A DNA stretch of 64,000 bases, taken from Sphingobium sp. WTD-1. Its GTDB lineage: Bacteria > Pseudomonadota > Alphaproteobacteria > Sphingomonadales > Sphingomonadaceae. The stretch covers positions 4,887,501 through 4,951,500 of the forward strand of contig NZ_CP119127.1 in the NCBI RefSeq assembly GCF_030128825.1. The letters run 5' to 3'. The notes below the pieces were generated by a model. That model was not told the DNA's origin, ran no database searches, and saw only the letters and a program-made list of their open reading frames with translations. The first letter of the stretch is position 1; every line of letters begins with the position of its first letter. A program made the position numbers and the translations under genes. Below, piece by piece: positions 55,817-64,000 of this stretch.

Positions 55817-57235
55817 TCAGCCTTCCAACTGGCGCATCAGGGCGCGGACGTCGGCGTCCATGTCCGGATGGCTTTCGCGCAGCTTCTCGATCGTGCGCAC
55901 CGCGTGAATCACCGTGCTATGATCGCGACCGCCAAAGGTGCGGCCGATTTCCGGCAGCGAGCGCGGCGTCATCTTCTTCGAGATATACATCGCCACCTGA
56001 CGCGGACGCGCGACGGCGCGCGCACGGCGCTTCGACTTCATTTCCGACAGGTCGATCTTGAAATGGGCGGCACAGGCCTTCTGGATCTCGTCGATGGTCA
56101 GGCGACGCACATTGGCGCGCACTGCGTCGGCGAGCATGGTCTGGGCAAATTCCAGATCGATCGAACGACCGGTCAGCTGGCCATAGGCCACCAGCTTGTT
56201 GAACGCGCCTTCCAGTTCGCGCACGTTCGAGCGGATCGAACGGGCAAGGAAGTCGATCACCGCATCGGGCACCGGCGGATCGCCGGCATGGGCACGGCGC
56301 GCCTCCAGAATCGCAAGGCGCAGGTCGAGACCCGCCGGACGGATATCGGCCACCAGACCGCCCGCCAGACGCGACAGGATGCGCGGGTCAATGCCGTCCA
56401 GCATTTGCGGCGCGCGGTCGGCGGTCACGACGATGCGGGCACCGGTATCGATCAGGTCGTTGATCGTGTGGAGGAATTCTTCCTGGGTCGAGCCCTTGCC
56501 GGCGATGAACTGGATGTCATCGATCAGCAGCAGGCGCGCGGCGCGCAGGCGGGCCTTGAACGCCATCGTCTCGTTCGAGCGCATCGCGTTGACGAACTCG
56601 ACCATGAAGCGTTCGGCCGACATGTAGAGCACCGGTGCGCTCGGCGAATGGGCCGAGAAGGCCCGCGCGATCGAGTGCAGCAGGTGCGTCTTGCCCTGGC
56701 CGGTGCCGCCATGGATGAAGAGCGGCGTGAAGCGGGGCTCTGCCTCGCCCGCCATTGCCAGCGCCGCCGAATAGGCGAGCTGGTTGGTCTCACCCGGAAC
56801 GAACTGGTCGAAGGCGTGGCGCGGCTGGAAGTTGCAGGCGACGGTCGGCGCAGCGGCAACGATCGCCGGCGCCGTCACGGTTGCGGCCACGTCGCGCTTC
56901 ACCTCCAGCAGGCGCGGCCCCGACGAATCGGGCGCACGACGCAGGCGCACTTCACGCACGCCGGCGCCAGAGCAACGCCAGGCCATGCGCAGGCGGTCGC
57001 CAAACTGGCCGGAAACGAAATTCGCGCTGAAATCCGACGCAAAATGGAGATCCAGCGTCTGCGAATCGGGGCAATAGTCACCCAGGCGCGCAGGCTTCAA
57101 CCATTGGTCGAACATGCGCGCGCCGATGTCGCGGCGCAGACCGGTGCGGATGGTCGTCCAGGCGGATTCCAGGCGGGCCATATCTGCCGCTGCCTCTCCG
57201 TCCTGAATTCCAAGCACCGCCGCATTATCCTTCAT
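55817..57235 (-). CDS. dnaA: Chromosomal replication initiator protein DnaA
   Basis: DnaA binds DnaA boxes at the origin and opens the duplex. From ATG 57235 the 472-residue protein has domain I (ESAWTTIRTGLRRDIGARMF), an AAA+ domain with Walker A HGGTGQGKTHLL, Walker B LLIDDIQFIAG, and sensor regions, and the C-terminal domain IV signature RPRQVAMYISKKMTPRSLPE then FGGRDHSTVIHA. Length is normal. No DnaA boxes were seen beside it, but eight GANTC sites lie upstream. Confidence 0.97.
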   Translation of the reverse strand: MKDNAAVLGIQDGEAAADMARLESAWTTIRTGLRRDIGARMFDQWLKPARLGDYCPDSQTLDLHFASDFSANFVSGQFGDRLRMAWRCSGAGVREVRLRRAPDSSGPRLLEVKRDVAATVTAPAIVAAAPTVACNFQPRHAFDQFVPGETNQLAYSAALAMAGEAEPRFTPLFIHGGTGQGKTHLLHSIARAFSAHSPSAPVLYMSAERFMVEFVNAMRSNETMAFKARLRAARLLLIDDIQFIAGKGSTQEEFLHTINDLIDTGARIVVTADRAPQMLDGIDPRILSRLAGGLVADIRPAGLDLRLAILEARRAHAGDPPVPDAVIDFLARSIRSNVRELEGAFNKLVAYGQLTGRSIDLEFAQTMLADAVRANVRRLTIDEIQKACAAHFKIDLSEMKSKRRARAVARPRQVAMYISKKMTPRSLPEIGRTFGGRDHSTVIHAVRTIEKLRESHPDMDADVRALMRQLEG

Positions 57236-57327
57236 TGAATGCTGCCCCCAAAATACCAACAAAAATGCCCTGAGGGCACGACTATCGGACGCAACAAGAT
57301 GGTTCGGAAAAGCGCCCCCGCCTTTCC

Positions 57328-57596
57328 GAGTCTGATACATCGACTGACATTATGACGACCGCCAGGAAGTGATTCGATCAGCGGCCGGAGGATCAAAATA
57401 GACAGGGCCGCTTCGCCGGATCAAGGGCGGGTCGCTTCAAAAAACTGAAATAAAGACGTTGACTCGGGAATCCCGCAGAAAACCGCAGATTCACAAATTA
57501 TGACTATTTTTCAGGGAATTACTTGTAGTCGATTCTGACGATCTGGCTCGAATCGTGAGAAATTCGCGGGTCAGGGAAATGACCATTTCGTGACTC
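57328..57596. promoter_or_regulatory. Cluster of GANTC sites upstream of dnaA
   Basis: Eight GANTC sites are at 57328, 57371, 57461, 57468, 57488, 57531, 57550 and 57592, in 269 bases of the 430-base gap 57236-57665 between rpsT and dnaA. GANTC is the CcrM methylation sequence of Alphaproteobacteria, in which dnaA transcription depends on methylation state in Caulobacter. By chance about one site per 256 bases is expected. The dnaA promoter must be here but was not pinned down, and no DnaA box was recognised. Confidence 0.65.
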
Positions 57597-57603
57597 CAGC
57601 AGA

Positions 57604-57637
57604 AAAAGCCCGCTCCGGCGATCCGGAGCGGGCTTTT
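57604..57637. terminator. Strong intrinsic terminator after rpsT
   Basis: AAAAGCCCGCTCCGG (57604-57618) pairs with CCGGAGCGGGCTTTT (57623-57637) around the loop CGAT. The A-run on the plus strand gives a U-run after the hairpin on the minus strand, where it ends rpsT. It also separates rpsT from the dnaA control region. Confidence 0.9.
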
Positions 57638-57665
57638 CAGATAAGCGGGTAGCTTAACGTAAGGC

Positions 57666-57929
57666 TTAGGCGATCGCGCCGACGGCCTTGGTCAGGCGAC
57701 CGAACTTACGAGCGGCGGTGTTCTTGTGCAGAACGCCACGGGCAACGCCGCGGGCCAGTTCGGGCTGGACAGTCTGAAGTGCGGTAGCAGCTGCATCCTT
57801 GTCACCGGCGAGGATGGCGGCTTCCACCTTCTTCACCAGGGTGCGGATCCGGCTGATGCGGGCGCCATTGATCGCGGCGCGACGCTCATTGCGACGGATG
57901 CGCTTCTTGGCTTGCGGCGTATTGGCCAT
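57666..57929 (-). CDS. rpsT: 30S ribosomal protein S20
   Basis: S20 binds 16S rRNA and helps assemble the small subunit. The 87-residue basic protein has [20 protein letters not shown] and the C-terminal [19 protein letters not shown], both typical. Length is normal. It lies between mutM and dnaA on the minus strand, the usual alphaproteobacterial order, and ends at the strong terminator 57604-57637. Confidence 0.97.
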   Translation of the reverse strand: MANTPQAKKRIRRNERRAAINGARISRIRTLVKKVEAAILAGDKDAAATALQTVQPELARGVARGVLHKNTAARKFGRLTKAVGAIA

Positions 57930-58046
57930 TCTATTCCTCGGTTCTCATCAAATCTCGGGAAGAGGCCCGTCGGATTCGCCAACCAGCCTCGTGAAGGTGC
58001 GCCCCTTACAGCTGTTCCGGGGTGTCGTCAACCAGCGAGCCCTCCG

Positions 58047-58859
58047 CTATTTCTGGCATTTTGGGCAATGGAAGGTCGATCGTCCCCCATCGACTCGGCG
58101 CTGCACGGTGCCACCACAGGGACAAATCTGTCCTTCGCGCCCATAGACTCGCCATTGGTTGGAGAAATAGCCCAATTCGCCATCCGGCCGCGCATAATCG
58201 CGCAGGGTGGAACCGCCAGCGACGATGGCGGCGGACAGAACGGTACGAATCGCTTCCACCAGCAAAGTGAGTCGTGGCTTCGATATGCGCCCCGCCGCTC
58301 GAGTCGGGGCGATGCCCGCCATGTTCAGCGCTTCACATACATAGATATTGCCCAGCCCCGCGACGATGCGCTGGTCTAGCAGTGCCGCCTTGATCGATGT
58401 TGCCTTGCCGCTCAGCACCCTCGCCAGATAGGCCGCGTCGAAATCCACCCCCAATGGTTCCGGCCCCATGCGGGTGAAGGGAGCATAGCCCTGCCAGGCG
58501 TCACTGCGCACCAGATCCAGCGAACCGAAACGGCGCGGGTCGTTGAGCGAGAGGAGATGGCCGCTGCCCGTCTCCAGCAACAGGTGGTCATGCGCCCCGA
58601 TTTCCGCCGGATCGATTCGCCATCGCCCCGACATGCCGAGATGGAAGATCATCATGTCGCCGCGATCGGTTTCGATGAGGCCATATTTGGCGCGACGCGA
58701 CAAGCCCGTAACCGTGGCGCCGGTCATACGCTGACGCAGGTCCACCGGAATCGGGAAGCGCAGATCGGCGCGGCGCGGCTCGACCCGTGTCAGAGTCGCC
58801 CCCTGCAAGACGGATCGCAGACCGGAAACGGTGGTTTCGACTTCGGGAAGCTCTGGCAT
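58047..58859 (-). CDS. mutM: Formamidopyrimidine-DNA glycosylase
   Basis: MutM removes 8-oxoguanine and cleaves the abasic site. The 270-residue protein has the N-terminal MPELPEVETTVSGLR, in which Pro2 and Glu3 are catalytic, IFHLGMSGRWRI, a helix-two-turn-helix GLGNIYVCEALNMAGI, and a C-terminal zinc finger ending FHCPKCQK. The first pair of Cys is spaced C-P-C, a variation on the usual C-x2-C. It precedes rpsT on the minus strand and is divergent from ubiE. Confidence 0.96.
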   Translation of the reverse strand: MPELPEVETTVSGLRSVLQGATLTRVEPRRADLRFPIPVDLRQRMTGATVTGLSRRAKYGLIETDRGDMMIFHLGMSGRWRIDPAEIGAHDHLLLETGSGHLLSLNDPRRFGSLDLVRSDAWQGYAPFTRMGPEPLGVDFDAAYLARVLSGKATSIKAALLDQRIVAGLGNIYVCEALNMAGIAPTRAAGRISKPRLTLLVEAIRTVLSAAIVAGGSTLRDYARPDGELGYFSNQWRVYGREGQICPCGGTVQRRVDGGRSTFHCPKCQK

Positions 58860-59039
58860 AGTCCCTATGTAGGATGCCGGATAGCGGAGCGACAGGGGCG
58901 TTTACGTCCAACTCCCAACCCATGCCTTCGCGCCAGAAGGGCAGTGATACTGCACAATCGCACAAGCGCCCGATTCACCGCATCGCGTGAGCGCGCATAG
59001 CGCTTCCATCTCAAACGATCAGGCTCTAGAGCGAACCGC

Positions 59040-59771
59040 ATGAGCGAAACAGCATCCTTCGGCTATCGCGACGTCGATGCCGCCGAGAAGGCGGGCATGG
59101 TCCGCGCCGTATTCTCCAATGTCGCCGCCAAATATGACCTGATGAACGACGCCATGTCGGGCGGCGCCCATCGGTTGTGGAAGGATCAGTTCGTCAAGCG
59201 GGTGAAGCCGCAGCCGGGCGAACAGATATTGGACATGGCCGGCGGCACCGGCGACATCGCCTTTCGCATGCACAAGCTGGGCGCGCATATCACCGTGTCC
59301 GACATCAATCCCGAGATGCTGGCCGTGGGTGTCGAGCGGGCACAGAAGAAGGGCTATGAGGGCCTGATCTGGTCGGAACAAAATGCCGAAACGCTGACCT
59401 TTGGCGACCGGGAGTTCGACGCCTATACGATCGCCTTCGGCATCCGCAACGTCACCCATATCGACATGGCGCTGCGCGAGGCGCACCGCGTGCTGAAGTT
59501 CGGCGGGCGCTTCTTCTGCCTCGAATTTTCGACCACCACCTGGCCGGGCTTTTCCGACGTCTATGACAGCTATTCACACAAGCTGGTGCCACAACTGGGC
59601 AAGCTGTTCGCCAATGATGCCGACAGCTATCGCTATCTGATCGAATCGATCCGCCGCTTCCCGCCCATGCCCAAGTTCGAGGGCATGATCCGCGACGCCG
59701 GTTTCGTGAATACCAAGGTCGAGCCGATCCTGGGCGGACTGGTGGCGATCCATTCGGGCTGGAAGATCTGA
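59040..59771 (+). CDS. ubiE: Ubiquinone biosynthesis C-methyltransferase
   Basis: UbiE C-methylates the benzoquinol ring in ubiquinone (and demethylmenaquinone, where present). The 243-residue SAM enzyme has the N-terminal VFSNVAAKYDLMNDAMSGGAHRLWK, DMAGGTGDIAFRM (motif I), DAYTIAFGIRNVTHIDMALR, and FCLEFS with SYSHKLVPQLGKLFANDADSYRYL (cited: KLVPQLGKLFANDADSYRYL), all diagnostic. It is seven bases upstream of ubiB, with which it probably forms an operon. Confidence 0.97.
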   Translation: MSETASFGYRDVDAAEKAGMVRAVFSNVAAKYDLMNDAMSGGAHRLWKDQFVKRVKPQPGEQILDMAGGTGDIAFRMHKLGAHITVSDINPEMLAVGVERAQKKGYEGLIWSEQNAETLTFGDREFDAYTIAFGIRNVTHIDMALREAHRVLKFGGRFFCLEFSTTTWPGFSDVYDSYSHKLVPQLGKLFANDADSYRYLIESIRRFPPMPKFEGMIRDAGFVNTKVEPILGGLVAIHSGWKI

Positions 59772-59778
59772 CGCCCAC

Positions 59779-61320
59779 ATGACCACCCACGCGACTCATA
59801 TCTGGCGGCTCCTGAAATGGGGCCGGACTTTGGCACGCCATGGCGCCCTCACTGGCATAGAACGCGATCCGCTGACGCCAACGCCGGTACGCCGGCTGGT
59901 GCGCCTGGCCCGTTTCGGCGCGCGCGTGCCCAAGCAGCCACGCTATGCCGATGCGTTCCAGTCGATCGGCCCCGCCGCGATCAAGCTGGGCCAGACGCTG
60001 GCGACACGACCCGATCTGGTCGGTGAGGAAGCCGCGAACGACCTGCTACGGCTGCAGGACGCCCTGCCCCCGGTTCCGTTCGACACGATCCGCGCCCAGA
60101 TCGAGCAGAGCTTCGGCCGGCCGCTGGAGCAGGTCTATGCTCGCTTCGACGAGGTGCCCGTGGGCGCCGCATCGATCGCGCAGGTGCATCGCGCAATTAC
60201 CAGCGACGGCCGCGAGGTCGCGGTCAAGGTGATCCGCCCCGGCGTGATCGACCAGTTCAACCGCGACATCCAGACCTATGAATGGGCGGCCGCCCATGTC
60301 GAGATGCTGGGCGGCGAAGTGGCCCGCCTGCGTCCGCAGCTGGTGATCGCCAATATGAAGCGCTGGACCGCGCGCGAGCTGGATCTGCGGCGCGAGGCGG
60401 CATCGGCATCGGAACTGGCCGAGGCGATGGAAGCGATGCCGGGCTATCGCATTCCCGCGATCGACTGGGACCGCACGACCGGCAAGGTCATGACGATGGA
60501 ATGGATCGACGGCATCAAGATCTCCGATCGCGATGCGCTGATCGCCGCCGGCCATGACCTCAAGGACATCGCCGCGCGGCTGGTTAACGCCTTCCTGCGC
60601 CAGGCGATCGCCGAGGGTTTCTTCCACGCGGACATGCATCAGGGCAATTTGTTCGTGAAGGGCAATGGCGACATCGTCGCGATTGATTTCGGCATCATGG
60701 GCCGGATCGACCGGCGCGCCCGCATGTGGCTGGCCGAGATTCTCTATGGCCTGATCACCGGCAACTACAAGCGCGTCGCCGAAATCCATTTCGAGGCGCA
60801 ATATGTGCCCGGCCATCATAATGTCGACGAGTTCGCCACCGCACTGCGCGCCGTAGGCGAGCCGATGCGCGGCAAGCCGGCGAGCGAGCTGTCGGTCGGC
60901 GGCATGCTGGACGGGCTGTTCGCCATCACCCGCGATTTCGACATGCAGACCCAGCCGCACCTGCTGTTGCTGCAGAAGACGATGGTGATGGTCGAGGGCG
61001 TCGCGCACCAGCTCGATCCCGAAATCAACATGTGGGAAACCAGCGGTCCCTATGTGAAGGAATGGCTGCGCACCGAACTGGGCCCGGAGGCCAAGGCGGC
61101 CGATGCGCTGATCGAGAATTGGCGCCTGATCCAGCGGCTGCCGGCACTGGTCCGCCGGATCGAGGACGCCTTCCCCGAAAAGGGCGGTGCCCCGCCACCG
61201 CTCCCGCTGGGCGACGTGAAGTTGATCCAGGTCGGCGGCGGCTGGCGTTATGGGCTGGTCGCGCTGCTGGCGGCGGCGATCGGCGCCGGCGCGATGGCGG
61301 CAGCCACGACCTTCCTATGA
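59779..61320 (+). CDS. ubiB: UbiB-family atypical kinase/ATPase
   Basis: UbiB is needed for ubiquinone synthesis or distribution. The 513-residue protein has the KxGQ motif AAIKLGQTLATRPDLVGEEA, ASIAQVHRA (the A-rich nucleotide loop), VKVIRPGV, EWIDGIKISDR and FFHADMHQGNLFVKG with VAIDFGIMGRI. Two hydrophobic stretches at the C-terminus (LVALLAAAIGAGAMAAATTF) anchor it to the membrane. It follows ubiE closely, and a gene of unknown function converges with it at 61331. Confidence 0.96.
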   Translation: MTTHATHIWRLLKWGRTLARHGALTGIERDPLTPTPVRRLVRLARFGARVPKQPRYADAFQSIGPAAIKLGQTLATRPDLVGEEAANDLLRLQDALPPVPFDTIRAQIEQSFGRPLEQVYARFDEVPVGAASIAQVHRAITSDGREVAVKVIRPGVIDQFNRDIQTYEWAAAHVEMLGGEVARLRPQLVIANMKRWTARELDLRREAASASELAEAMEAMPGYRIPAIDWDRTTGKVMTMEWIDGIKISDRDALIAAGHDLKDIAARLVNAFLRQAIAEGFFHADMHQGNLFVKGNGDIVAIDFGIMGRIDRRARMWLAEILYGLITGNYKRVAEIHFEAQYVPGHHNVDEFATALRAVGEPMRGKPASELSVGGMLDGLFAITRDFDMQTQPHLLLLQKTMVMVEGVAHQLDPEINMWETSGPYVKEWLRTELGPEAKAADALIENWRLIQRLPALVRRIEDAFPEKGGAPPPLPLGDVKLIQVGGGWRYGLVALLAAAIGAGAMAAATTFL

Positions 61321-61330
61321 AGTCGCAGGG

Positions 61331-62296
61331 TTAAGAGCCGGACGGATCATTCTTGTCGTCGTCCGGCTTCTTGCCAAAGCCGCGCATACGCCACACCACC
61401 AGCGAAGCCGCAACGATAACGCCTGCTAGCGCCAGCAGCCACCCGCGCAGGCTTTCGAGCAGACCAGTCGTATCCTTGATATCGTCCTTGGCGGTCTGAA
61501 TCTTCTCGGCCCGGGCCTCCCGGTCGGTGACATGGACGCTGACTGCGATCGGTGCGCTCTGATAGAGTTTGAGCCGGGTCGCATGGCCCTCCCCATCCTG
61601 GGCGAAGGTCTCGATCCGTACCTGCAATGTCTGATCGCCCGCGCGGGTCGGGGTGACATCCCATTCCCATTGTTCGCTGCCGCTCATCCCCAGATCACGC
61701 TGAGGATCGCCGATCGGCACGATATCAAAGGCGCTGCCGCTGAGCGCGGCGCGCATGTAGCGACCGATACGGACCGGGGCCACCTGAACATCGGCCGGGC
61801 GGCCGCCGGCGGCGCGTACCGTCTCGCTCCGTTCAGCCTGCGCGCCTATGGCCAGCACGACTCGGGTGGCAGCACCGCGCATCATCATGCGCGGTGGATT
61901 GAAGGCGGCAACCCCTTGCTCCAACGAATCACGCTGGGCGGCGAGTGCCGCGCAGCGCGCGGCTGGCATTGCTGCACGCGCGGCGGGGCACCAGGGATCA
62001 TCCGCCGTACCACCAGCCGCATTGCCCGGCTCGACCGACCCGCCGCCATAAACGGGGCCGCCAGTATCCGGACTGACGGCATTGCCGGGCATGATGTCGG
62101 CCGCGTTCATCGCATTGTCGAGCGCATCTTCGGGGATCGCTCCGGGCATGGGGGCCGCCGCATTTTCGACATCGGACGATGCGCTCTCGCCCTGCATCGG
62201 CGCGCTGTTGCACCCCGCCAGCCCCAGCATCACCGCCATCGTCAACAGCCGTCCGCCCATCATCCCAGCCCCCAGAGACGAAAATGGAAGACGCAT
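61331..62296 (-). CDS. Unknown lipoprotein with a C-terminal membrane segment
   Basis: From ATG 62296 the product is 321 residues (ATG 62263, with GGGGG upstream, would shorten it by 11). A lipoprotein signal (LLTMAVMLGLAGC) is followed by an Asn/Ala/Pro-rich linker, a predicted beta-rich domain with MMMRGAATRVVLAIGAQAE, QWEWDVTPTRAGDQTLQVRI and SAPIAVSVHVTD, a short coiled coil, and a C-terminal membrane helix (LLALAGVIVAASLVVW). Having both a lipid anchor and a TM helix is unusual. It lies between ubiB and coaBC, which are often adjacent. No known function. Confidence 0.65.
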   Translation of the reverse strand: MRLPFSSLGAGMMGGRLLTMAVMLGLAGCNSAPMQGESASSDVENAAAPMPGAIPEDALDNAMNAADIMPGNAVSPDTGGPVYGGGSVEPGNAAGGTADDPWCPAARAAMPAARCAALAAQRDSLEQGVAAFNPPRMMMRGAATRVVLAIGAQAERSETVRAAGGRPADVQVAPVRIGRYMRAALSGSAFDIVPIGDPQRDLGMSGSEQWEWDVTPTRAGDQTLQVRIETFAQDGEGHATRLKLYQSAPIAVSVHVTDREARAEKIQTAKDDIKDTTGLLESLRGWLLALAGVIVAASLVVWRMRGFGKKPDDDKNDPSGS

Positions 62297-62360
62297 CCTA
62301 TCATGAATGCCGGCCGGTGCGACGATTGATTCATGCGCGGCCAACGGGCAAGGAAGACAT

Positions 62361-63605
62361 ATGACCCAGCGTGTCCTTCTCATCGTGTCCGGCGGCATTG
62401 CGGCCTATAAGTCGCTGGAACTGGTGCGCCAGTTGCGCAGGCGCGGCATCGCCGTGCGCGCGGTACTGACCGAAAGCGCGCAGCAGTTCGTCACGCCGCT
62501 GAGCCTGGGCGTGCTGACCGAGGATCATGTCTATGGTGACATGTTCGATCTCAAGGAAGAGCGCGAGATCGGCCATATCCAGCTGTCGCGCCAGGCGGAC
62601 CTGATCGTCGTCGCGCCCGCGACCGCCAACATCCTGGCGAAGATGGCGGCGGGCATTGCCGATGACCTGGCCACCACCATATTGCTCGCCACCGACAAGC
62701 CGGTGCTGGCCGTACCGGCGATGAATGTGCGCATGTGGCACCACAAGGCGACGCAGCGGAACCTGGCGCAGCTCCATGCCGATGGCGTCCGCATCATGAC
62801 GCCCGACGATGGCGAGATGGCCTGCGGCGAATATGGCAAGGGCCGCCTGCCTGAGCCGGAAGCGATCGCAGCGGAGATCGGGCGCCTGCTGGCCGCCCCT
62901 GCCCTGCCCGATCCGCTCGCGGGTCAGCCGGATTTCGCGGGCGCAGATGAACCGCTGACCGGGCGGCATGTGCTGGTGACAGCCGGACCGACCCATGAGC
63001 CGATCGATCCGGTGCGCTACATCGCCAATCGGTCTTCGGGCAAGCAGGGCTTTGCCATCGCCGCTGCCGCTGCGCGCGCCGGGGCGAAGGTGACTTTGGT
63101 GGCAGGCCCCGTGCATCTGCCGACGCCCGTCGGGGTCGACCGCATCGATGTCGAGACCGCGCGCGAAATGCTGGCGGCGGTCGAGGACGCCCTGCCCGCC
63201 GACGCAGCGATCATGGTCGCGGCCGTTGCCGATTGGCGCACCGCCGACGCGGCCGAACAGAAGCTGAAGAAGGATGGCTCCGGCCAGCCCGCGCCGCTTA
63301 GTCTGGTCGAAAATCCCGACATATTGGCGACGCTCGGCCATCATGCCCGCCGCCCCCGCCTGCTGATCGGCTTTGCCGCCGAGACACAGAAGATCGCCGA
63401 ACATGCACAGGCCAAGCTGGCCCGCAAGGGCGCCGACTGGATCGTCGCCAATGACGTGTCCGGCGACGTCATGGGCGGCGACAGCAACAGCGTCCAGATC
63501 GTCACATCCGCCGGCATCGAAAGCTGGGCCGCCATGGCCAAGAGCGATGTCGCCACCAAACTCATCGAAAAGGTTGCCAATGCCCTCTCCGTTGCCGCCG
63601 ATTGA
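62361..63605 (+). CDS. coaBC: Phosphopantothenoylcysteine decarboxylase / synthase
   Basis: The two-domain enzyme makes 4'-phosphopantetheine for coenzyme A. From ATG 62361 (AAGGAAG upstream) the 414-residue product has the flavin-binding CoaC half with [39 protein letters not shown] [35 protein letters not shown], and the CoaB half with [21 protein letters not shown] and [15 protein letters not shown] and GFAAET. Length is normal. Its 3' end overlaps dut by 26 bases. Confidence 0.97.
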   Translation: MTQRVLLIVSGGIAAYKSLELVRQLRRRGIAVRAVLTESAQQFVTPLSLGVLTEDHVYGDMFDLKEEREIGHIQLSRQADLIVVAPATANILAKMAAGIADDLATTILLATDKPVLAVPAMNVRMWHHKATQRNLAQLHADGVRIMTPDDGEMACGEYGKGRLPEPEAIAAEIGRLLAAPALPDPLAGQPDFAGADEPLTGRHVLVTAGPTHEPIDPVRYIANRSSGKQGFAIAAAAARAGAKVTLVAGPVHLPTPVGVDRIDVETAREMLAAVEDALPADAAIMVAAVADWRTADAAEQKLKKDGSGQPAPLSLVENPDILATLGHHARRPRLLIGFAAETQKIAEHAQAKLARKGADWIVANDVSGDVMGGDSNSVQIVTSAGIESWAAMAKSDVATKLIEKVANALSVAAD

Positions 63606-64000
63606 TATCCAGCTCATGCGCCTGCCCCATGGCGAAGGGCTCCCCGTCCCCGCCTATGCCACCGCGCACGCCGCCGGCATGGACGTGGTGTCGGCAGAGG
63701 AGATCATCCTCAACCCCGGCGATCGCCATCCGGTCGCGACCGGCTTCGCGCTGGCGATCCCTGAAGGCTATGAGATTCAGGTGCGGCCGCGGTCCGGCCT
63801 GGCGCTGAAACATGGCATCACCCTGCCCAACGCCCCCGGCACGATCGACGCCGATTATCGCGGCGAACTCAAGGTGCTGCTGATCAACCATGGCGCCTAT
63901 CCCTTCCCGATCAAGCGGGGCGATCGCATCGCGCAATTGATTGTTGCGCCGGTTCAGCTTGCGAGCTTCGTCGAGGTCGATATGCTCGACGACACCGTCC
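63580..64000 (+). CDS. dut: dUTP pyrophosphatase (3' truncated by the window)
   Basis: Dut hydrolyses dUTP to dUMP, keeping uracil out of DNA. The start ATG at 63580 has AAAGG upstream and overlaps coaBC by 26 bases. In the visible 140 residues are motif 1 ([10 protein letters not shown]), motif 2 ([10 protein letters not shown]), motif 3 ([11 protein letters not shown]) and motif 4 ([11 protein letters not shown]). The C-terminal glycine-rich motif 5 lies beyond the window. The order coaBC-dut is conserved in Alphaproteobacteria. Confidence 0.95.
   Translation, partial: MPSPLPPIDIQLMRLPHGEGLPVPAYATAHAAGMDVVSAEEIILNPGDRHPVATGFALAIPEGYEIQVRPRSGLALKHGITLPNAPGTIDADYRGELKVLLINHGAYPFPIKRGDRIAQLIVAPVQLASFVEVDMLDDTV

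Noticed and set aside
57236..57665. Replication origin next to dnaA
   Set aside because: No TTATCCACA-like DnaA boxes or AT-rich 13-mers were recognised; origins of Alphaproteobacteria often lie elsewhere, for example near hemE.

Overview
The window is GC-rich, densely coded DNA that most resembles a sphingomonad (Alphaproteobacteria, Sphingomonadaceae, perhaps Sphingobium). The pointers are an NDUFA12-type complex I accessory gene, a Tim44-like gene next to secB, a DUF2155 gene beside aat, a ThiS-ThiG fusion, the housekeeping order dnaA-rpsT-mutM-ubiE-ubiB-coaBC-dut, and a cluster of GANTC (CcrM-type) sites upstream of dnaA. This placement rests on gene content and order only; no database was searched. 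No tRNA, rRNA, CRISPR array, insertion sequence or prophage was recognised.

Positions 1-24470 are a surface-polysaccharide locus. It holds an ABC-transporter export system of the capsule type (KpsE, KpsM, KpsT and a BexD/CtrA-like outer-membrane lipoprotein), KpsS and a shortened KpsC for a Kdo linker on lipid, two GT4 glycosyltransferases, an FkbM methyltransferase, a 1370-residue protein with four apparent glycosyltransferase modules, a hexapeptide acyltransferase, and precursor genes for dTDP-L-rhamnose (rmlA, rmlC, rmlD; no rmlB here), GDP-D-rhamnose (manC, gmd, rmd) and UDP-glucuronate (ugd). Many genes overlap by 1-8 bases, which suggests translational coupling. Together they predict a lipid-anchored polymer containing L-rhamnose, D-rhamnose and glucuronic acid, possibly methylated and acylated.

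Positions 24470-47260 are mixed metabolism: a 3-oxoacid CoA-transferase pair interrupted by an acid-phosphatase lipoprotein and facing a LysR regulator; thiSG; aroQ-accB-accC; an ArsC-family protein; an orphan ParA-type ATPase; a membrane GGDEF-EAL protein; a fatty acyl-AMP ligase; recX; the NDUFA12-DUF2155-aat group; a 30-residue membrane peptide; peptidases; dapE; and a dicarboxylate symporter. Two related non-coding elements rich in GCGACA words lie at 27960-28133 and 44236-44420 in opposite orientations.

Positions 47460-64000 are core cell-envelope and information genes: trpS, murJ, secB, Tim44-like, mltA, smr, a second GGDEF-EAL protein, a cyclophilin, dnaA, rpsT, mutM, ubiE, ubiB, an unknown lipoprotein, coaBC and the start of dut. 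The window cuts one gene at each end.
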